From contig SVKU01000024.1 of the NCBI GenBank assembly GCA_015068245.1, positions 1 through 34,305 on the forward strand: a DNA stretch of 34,305 nt. The letters are read 5' to 3'. This DNA comes from Oscillospiraceae bacterium. GTDB lineage: Bacteria > Bacillota > Clostridia > Oscillospirales > Oscillospiraceae. Below, in pieces: positions 30,151 to 34,305 of the stretch. The position numbers and the translations under genes were made by a program. How positions within the stretch are numbered: position 1 is the first letter of the stretch; each line of letters begins with the position of its first letter. The notes beneath the pieces are model-generated. The model ran no database searches, was not told the origin of the DNA, and saw only the letters and a program-made list of their open reading frames with translations.

Positions 30151-30190
30151 TCGGGGTGAAAATGTCATATTTTTCACCCCAATTTTTTGC
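30151..30190 (+). terminator. Terminator of the SPFH/Arc-like operon
   Basis: GGGGTGAAAA (30153-30162) and TTTTTCACCCC (about 30170-30180) form the stem, followed by AATTTTTTGC. The 140 bases beyond it are A/T-rich and hold no gene. Confidence 0.85.
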
Positions 30191-30326
30191 TTTTATAAAA
30201 CTAAATAACAAAATTTTTGGCAAAAAATAAACTTTTTTTAAAAATTTGATGTTTTTTTAACGAACTTGTGATAAGATAATTTTGGTTGTTAACCACAACT
30301 AGAGTAAAGATTAGGAGGAAAATATT

Positions 30327-31562
30327 TTGAAGAGAAAACTTTCCCTTCCTGCATGGATTTTTATCGGCATGTTTGCCGGTATCCTTGCCGGTCTGTGCTT
30401 CCTGGGCAACCCCGGTTTTACCGACGAATACATAAAGCCCTTCGGCACAATTTACATCAATCTGCTTAAGTTCCTGGTCGTGCCTGTTGTTCTGTTTTCC
30501 ATTACTTCCGGCGTCATCTCTCTGAAGGATCTTAAGAGAGTCGGCAGCGTTGGCGTGCGCACCTTTGTTTATTATATGTGCACCACCGCTCTTGCCGTTG
30601 TTATTGGCCTTATTCTGGCTTCTGCTTTTAAGGGAATGTTCCCCCCTCTGGACGCTGCGACTACCGCTGCTCTGGAATACGAAGCCAAGGAATCTCCCGG
30701 CGTAATGCAGGTCATTGTCAACATTTTCCCCGACAACCTGCTTAAGCCTATGGTCAACACCGATATGCTGCCCGTTATTGTTATCTCCATTCTCTTTGGT
30801 GCCGGTATTCTGGCTTCCGGCGAAAAGGGCAAGATGGTCGGCAACGCAGTTGATGCTCTTAACGACGTCATCATGAAAGTCCTTATGATGATCATCAAAA
30901 TCACTCCCTTTGGTGTATTCTGCCTGATGTGCAATGTTGTTGCTGTTAACGGTCCCAAGATCGTTGGCACTCTTGCTCTGGTCATCGGCGTTGCTTACAT
31001 TGGTTACATACTCCACGTTGTGGTTGTTTATGGTCTTAGCGTCAAGTGCCTCAGCGGCATGAGCCCCATCAAGTTCTTCAAGGGCATTGCTCCCGCTATG
31101 ATCACCGCTTTCACCACCACTTCTTCCAACGCTACCCTGCCTGTAAGCATTGAATGCTGCAACAATCTGGGTGCCGAGCCCGAAGTCAGCTCCTTCGTTC
31201 TGCCTCTGGGCGCAACCATCAACATGGACGGTACTGCAATTTATCAGGCAGTCGCTACTATATTCATCGCCAGTTGCTATGGTGTAGACCTCAGTCTCGG
31301 CGATATGGCAATGGTTGTTCTGACCGCAACCCTTGCTTCTATCGGTACTGCAGGCGTTTCCGGCGCCGGCATGATCATGCTGGCCATGGTTCTTACCACC
31401 ATCGGTATTCCCGTTGAAGGTATTGCAATCATCGCTGGTGTCGACAAGATCTTTGACATGGGTCGTACCGCTCTTAACATCACCGGTGACGCAACCTGCG
31501 CTATCTGGATCTCCAAGCAGGAACAGAAGAAGGCCGCAAAGAAAGCTGCCGTTGCTGAGTGA
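30327..31562 (+). CDS. Dicarboxylate/amino acid:cation symporter (DAACS family)
   Basis: A 411-residue member of the glutamate/dicarboxylate symporter family with the elevator fold. Markers are FTTTSSNATLPVS (hairpin 1), GATINMDGTAIYQ (with NMDGT), GTAGVSGAGMIMLAMVL (hairpin 2) and DKIFDMGRTALNITGDA (with the Asp/Arg/Asn substrate-site residues). The start is TTG at 30327, with AGGAGG eight bases ahead; no ATG or GTG fits as well. Substrate could be C4-dicarboxylates, glutamate, aspartate or neutral amino acids. It has its own terminator. The segment 30240-30326 must contain its promoter but I cannot identify clear hexamers. Confidence 0.93.
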   Translation: MKRKLSLPAWIFIGMFAGILAGLCFLGNPGFTDEYIKPFGTIYINLLKFLVVPVVLFSITSGVISLKDLKRVGSVGVRTFVYYMCTTALAVVIGLILASAFKGMFPPLDAATTAALEYEAKESPGVMQVIVNIFPDNLLKPMVNTDMLPVIVISILFGAGILASGEKGKMVGNAVDALNDVIMKVLMMIIKITPFGVFCLMCNVVAVNGPKIVGTLALVIGVAYIGYILHVVVVYGLSVKCLSGMSPIKFFKGIAPAMITAFTTTSSNATLPVSIECCNNLGAEPEVSSFVLPLGATINMDGTAIYQAVATIFIASCYGVDLSLGDMAMVVLTATLASIGTAGVSGAGMIMLAMVLTTIGIPVEGIAIIAGVDKIFDMGRTALNITGDATCAIWISKQEQKKAAKKAAVAE

Positions 31563-31583
31563 TATACAGAATCTAAATAGTTT

Positions 31584-31618
31584 TCCCCCTGAAAGGTTAT
31601 CCTTTCAGGGGGATTCTT
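31584..31618. terminator. Bidirectional terminator between symporter and spoVAC homologue
   Basis: TCCCCCTGAAAGG (31584-31596) pairs perfectly with CCTTTCAGGGGGA (31601-31613), loop TTAT, with T-runs on both strands. It lies between convergent genes. Confidence 0.9.
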
Positions 31619-32052
31619 TACAGTATCAGCAACACCAGTCCGTAAACAAAGCTGGCACTGATACCAAACACCAAAACCGGTCCGGCAATGGAAAACATTT
31701 TGGCGCACATTCCCATTATATATCCTTCTGACTTAAATTCTATCGCCGGTGAAACAACAGAGTTAGCAAAACCTGTTATTGGCACCACTGTGCCTGCTCC
31801 GGCATGTTTTGCTAGTTTGTCATAAAGTCCAAGTCCGGTAAACAGCGCACTGAGAAAAATCAATGTAATCGATGTGGCTGCCCCAGCGCCTGTTTTGTCC
31901 AGTCCAAGATTAGTGAATACATTTGTAAAAGCTTGTCCCAGTGCGCAAATCAGCCCTCCGACAACAAAGGCCCATATAATATCTTTCACCAACTTTGACT
32001 TTGGTGAAACTCTAACTACATATTTTGCATACTCTTCCCTGCTCATTTGCAT
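31618..32052 (-). CDS. spoVAC: Stage V sporulation protein AC (SpoVAC) homologue
   Basis: A 144-residue membrane protein of the SpoVAC/SpoVAE family. In Bacillus SpoVAC is a mechanosensitive channel of the spore inner membrane for uptake and release of dipicolinic acid. Diagnostic are AFVVGGLICALGQAF, LGLYDKLAKHAGAGTVVPITGFANSVVSPAIEFKSEG and the GIS..FVYG end; several hydrophobic segments are present. The chosen ATG 32052 follows the GGGGTTG sequence, which is the 3' arm of the rplQ terminator; ATG 32046 is an alternative. The spoVAD and spoVAE/EB partners, usually next door, are not in this window: beyond this gene lies the convergent symporter. Confidence 0.9.
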   Translation of the reverse strand: MQMSREEYAKYVVRVSPKSKLVKDIIWAFVVGGLICALGQAFTNVFTNLGLDKTGAGAATSITLIFLSALFTGLGLYDKLAKHAGAGTVVPITGFANSVVSPAIEFKSEGYIMGMCAKMFSIAGPVLVFGISASFVYGLVLLIL

Positions 32053-32053
32053 A

Positions 32054-32096
32054 AAAAACAACCCCTTTTGCTCTAGTTTGAGCAAAAGGGGTTTGA
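32054..32096 (-). terminator. Alpha-operon terminator that contains the spoVAC ribosome binding site
   Basis: On the minus strand AAACCCCTTTTGCTC and GAGCAAAAGGGGTT form a stem of about 12 bp followed by TTTTTT. It starts 12 bases after the rplQ stop and ends directly before ATG 32052 of the spoVAC homologue, whose only purine-rich ribosome binding site (AAAGGGG) is the 3' arm of the stem. Confidence 0.88.
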
Positions 32097-32104
32097 TTTA
32101 TACC
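32074..32104 (-). promoter_or_regulatory. Possible sigma-G-like promoter of spoVAC homologue
   Basis: On the minus strand GGTATA (complement of 32099-32104) and CAAACTA (complement of 32074-32080), 18 bases apart, resemble the forespore sigma-G pattern (GNATA and CATNNTA) with one mismatch in the -10. Transcription would begin within the terminator hairpin. Tentative. Confidence 0.4.
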
Positions 32105-32107
32105 TGA

Positions 32108-32449
32108 TTAGACCAGTTCGAGAACGGCCATTTCAGCAGCATCGCCACGGCGGGGTCCGATGCGAACAACGCGGGTATAACCGCCGTTGCGGCCTTCGTA
32201 ACCGGGAGCGATTTCGTCAAACAGCTTCTTGGCAACATCTTCTTTGGTGATGTAAGCAAGAGCCTGACGGTAAGCGGCAAGGTTCTTCTTCTTGCCGAGG
32301 GTGATCATCTTCTCAGCAATAGGCTGGACTTCCTTTGCACGGGTGACGGTGGTGGTTATCTTTCCGTTTTCCAGAAGATAAGTCGTCATAGCACGAAGCA
32401 TTGCCCGACGCTGATCAGTTGTCCTGCCGAGTTTACGGTTATGGGACAT
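32108..32449 (-). CDS. rplQ: 50S ribosomal protein bL17
   Basis: A 113-residue bL17, component of the large subunit near the exit tunnel. It begins [21 protein letters not shown] and ends [16 protein letters not shown], both typical, at normal family length. GGAGGTAACGACAA precedes the ATG. It is the last gene of the alpha operon after rpoA and has a rho-independent terminator directly downstream. Confidence 0.98.
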   Translation of the reverse strand: MSHNRKLGRTTDQRRAMLRAMTTYLLENGKITTTVTRAKEVQPIAEKMITLGKKKNLAAYRQALAYITKEDVAKKLFDEIAPGYEGRNGGYTRVVRIGPRRGDAAEMAVLELV

Positions 32450-32480
32450 TTGTCGTTACCTCCATATTAGGATGTGCAGT

Positions 32481-33428
32481 TCAGTTATCGTCACTAGCAA
32501 GGCTCAGACCCATCATTGCGAGCTTGTTCTGAACCTCTTCAAGGGACTTGCGGCCCAGGTTGCGAACCTTCATCATATCGTCATCGCTCTTTGAAATAAG
32601 ATCTTCAACGGTGTTGATGTTGGCACGCTTAAGGCAGTTGAAGCTTCTGACCGACAGGTCAAGTTCTTCAATAGTCAGCTCCAGTACCTTATCCCTGGTG
32701 GATTCAGGCTTTTCAACAACTGTGGACTTGCTGCCAACGGTTTCGGACAGATCTGTGAACAGAACCAGATGGTCTGACAGTATCTTTGCACCAAGGGAAA
32801 CAGCGTCTCTGGCGGAGATGGTGGAATCTGTCCAAACTTCAAGGGTCAGCTTATCATAGTCGGTCTGGTTGCCGACACGAGTGTTCTCTACAGTGTAGTT
32901 TACCTTGTAAACAGGGGTGTAGATGGAGTCGATGGGAATAGTTCCTATAACGGACTGAGCCGGTTTGTTCTTATCTGCGGAAACATATCCGCGGCCATGG
33001 TTGAGAGTGATCTCCATGTTGAAAGTGGCATCGGGACCCAGAGTGCAGATATGCAGATCAGGGTTCAGAATTTCAACTTCAGCGTCAGCCTTGATGTCTC
33101 CAGCGCAGATCTCGCGCTCACCAACGGCTTCAATATACACTGTCTTGGGACCCTGGCTGTGGAGCTTTGCAATAATGCCCTTGACGTTCAGGACGATTTC
33201 GGTTACATCTTCCTTAACGCCGGGAACAGTTGAAAACTCGTGCTGTACGCCGGCTATCTTAATGGAAGTAGCGGCAGTACCGGGCAGGGATGACAGCAGT
33301 ATTCTACGCAGGGAGTTGCCCAGTGTGGTACCGTAACCACGTTCCAGAGGCTCAACCACGTATTTTCCGTAGGATACGTCTTCGGTGGAATCTATGCATT
33401 TTATGCGCGGCTTTTCAATTTCTACCAT
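32481..33428 (-). CDS. rpoA: RNA polymerase alpha subunit
   Basis: A 315-residue RpoA. The N-terminal dimerisation domain has [28 protein letters not shown], and the C-terminal domain that contacts UP elements and activators has [23 protein letters not shown] and [20 protein letters not shown] 33428 has GGAGGG at eight bases; the longer frame to 33458 has no ribosome binding site and would exceed the family length. It lies between rpsD and rplQ. Confidence 0.98.
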   Translation of the reverse strand: MVEIEKPRIKCIDSTEDVSYGKYVVEPLERGYGTTLGNSLRRILLSSLPGTAATSIKIAGVQHEFSTVPGVKEDVTEIVLNVKGIIAKLHSQGPKTVYIEAVGEREICAGDIKADAEVEILNPDLHICTLGPDATFNMEITLNHGRGYVSADKNKPAQSVIGTIPIDSIYTPVYKVNYTVENTRVGNQTDYDKLTLEVWTDSTISARDAVSLGAKILSDHLVLFTDLSETVGSKSTVVEKPESTRDKVLELTIEELDLSVRSFNCLKRANINTVEDLISKSDDDMMKVRNLGRKSLEEVQNKLAMMGLSLASDDN

Positions 33429-33505
33429 TAATATACCCTCCTTCAATGTACGGCGCATCTCACGCCGCCTGGCTTATCAGCTTACCAATAATCGAGGGTT
33501 TAGGA

Positions 33506-34102
33506 TTACTTGGAGTACAGCTCGACGATGAGGCTTTCGGTGATCTCGAAGTCGATGTCTTCCTTCTGGGGAACAGCAATAACTTTGCCTTCCAGAGTAT
33601 CCTTATTCTTATCCAGCCACTTGGGAGCGGCACGGAAGGTGTCTTCCTCAAGAAGTTTCTTGAACTTCACGGAGCTGCGGCTCTTTTCGCAAACTGCGAT
33701 AACGTCGCCCACCTTTACCAGATAGGAAGGAATATTAACTTTCTTACCGTTAACGGTATAGTGGCCATGGTTGACCAGCTGACGAGCCTCACGGCGGGTG
33801 CTGGCGAAACCGAGGCGATAAACTACATTGTCAAGTCTGCGTTCGATGAGGGACAGCAGGATTTCACCGGTGTTGCCCTGCATTCTGGCAGCTTTGTCGT
33901 AGTACATTCTGAACTGCTTCTCCAGGATGCCGTAAACGAACTTGACCTTCTGCTTTTCGGTCAGCTGAGTGGCATATTCGCTGGATTTCTTTCTGCTCTG
34001 TCCGCCGGGATTTCTGTTGGACTCTTTGGAATAGCCCATAACGGTCGGCGAAATGCCAAGAGTTCTGCATCTCTTCAGAACAGGCTGCATATTTTTTGCC
34101 AT
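33506..34102 (-). CDS. rpsD: 30S ribosomal protein uS4
   Basis: A 198-residue uS4, a primary 16S rRNA-binding protein. The central block [34 protein letters not shown] is the S4 RNA-binding domain. The N-terminus ([19 protein letters not shown]) lacks the four-cysteine zinc site, so it is a C-minus form, which is common in part of the Clostridia. GGAGGAAAACCAAGC precedes the ATG. Follows rpsK after 25 bases. Confidence 0.97.
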   Translation of the reverse strand: MAKNMQPVLKRCRTLGISPTVMGYSKESNRNPGGQSRKKSSEYATQLTEKQKVKFVYGILEKQFRMYYDKAARMQGNTGEILLSLIERRLDNVVYRLGFASTRREARQLVNHGHYTVNGKKVNIPSYLVKVGDVIAVCEKSRSSVKFKKLLEEDTFRAAPKWLDKNKDTLEGKVIAVPQKEDIDFEITESLIVELYSK

Positions 34103-34127
34103 GCTTGGTTTTCCTCCTTCGTATTAA

Positions 34128-34305
34128 TCAGACGCGGCGCTTTTTGGGCGGACGGCAACCATTGTGGGGAATGGGGGTGACGTCCTTGATCATGGTGACT
34201 TCAAGACCTGCGGTCTGAAGAGCACGGATAGCGGCTTCACGGCCGGAACCGGGGCCCTTAACGTAAACTTCAACAGTCTTGAGACCATGCTCCATAGCAG
34301 CCTTT
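34128..34305 (-). CDS. rpsK: 30S ribosomal protein uS11, C-terminal part (truncated by window edge)
   Basis: Only the last 58 codons and the stop are in the window. The visible sequence, [19 protein letters not shown] then [17 protein letters not shown] and [18 protein letters not shown], is the conserved end of uS11, which lines the platform of the small subunit. It is the first visible gene of the rpsK-rpsD-rpoA-rplQ alpha operon, whose start lies beyond the window. Confidence 0.96.
   Translation of the reverse strand, partial: KAAMEHGLKTVEVYVKGPGSGREAAIRALQTAGLEVTMIKDVTPIPHNGCRPPKKRRV

Noticed and set aside
30240-30326. Riboswitch or attenuator ahead of the symporter
   Set aside because: The region is A/T-rich with only a 5-bp dyad (TGGTT-gtt-AACCA); no known riboswitch motif or terminator pair was found.

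Overview
The window looks like chromosomal DNA of a spore-forming, anaerobic, low-oxygen-tolerant Clostridia member, probably Oscillospirales/Ruminococcaceae-like. That placement is an inference from gene content: yqfC/yqfD, ylbJ and a spoVAC homologue point to endospores; an [FeFe] hydrogenase and a rubrerythrin point to anaerobic metabolism; a T-box ahead of proS, AGGAGG-type ribosome binding sites and sigma-A promoters point to Firmicutes. No tRNA, rRNA, CRISPR array, insertion sequence or prophage was seen.

Layout. (1) 1-6232, minus strand: a conserved housekeeping and sporulation run yqfC-yqfD-phoH-ybeY-era-recO-mutS2 (mutS2 cut by the window edge). (2) 6233-8210: a repeat-rich gap, then ylbJ and a small cysteine-rich protein. 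(3) 8277-17161: an accessory metabolic stretch with two AMP-forming acyl-CoA ligase-like enzymes, a fumarate-reductase-like flavoprotein divergent from the second ligase, a SsuABC/TauABC-type ABC importer, and two small regulator modules (XRE plus 4-TM protein; ribbon-helix-helix repressor divergent from a zinc-ribbon protein). (4) 17305-20778: a Crp/Fnr regulator heading the ABC operon, divergent from an unusual ParB-like/BMP fusion protein followed by a TetR regulator. (5) 20840-25999: group-B-like [FeFe] hydrogenase, amidase-SH3 protein, rubrerythrin, an unknown 135-aa protein, MATE transporter. (6) 26110-28081: proS with its proline T-box leader. (7) 28115-31562: MntA/HepT toxin-antitoxin pair, an SPFH membrane protein with an Arc-like partner, and a dicarboxylate symporter. 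(8) 31618-34305, minus strand: spoVAC homologue, then the alpha ribosomal operon rpsK-rpsD-rpoA-rplQ (rpsK cut by the edge).

How it fits together. The edges are ordinary core genome; the middle is a set of small, self-contained modules, most with a recognisable promoter and, in five cases, a palindrome placed where a local DNA-binding protein could act. The gaps carry at least three families of short structured repeats, one of which sits between convergent genes. The most unusual items are the cytoplasmic ParB-like/BMP fusion, the SPFH/Arc-like operon with a palindrome over its promoter, a two-copy hairpin element near 6.4 kb whose copies differ only by pairing-preserving changes, and the overlap of the rplQ terminator with the ribosome binding site of the spoVAC homologue.
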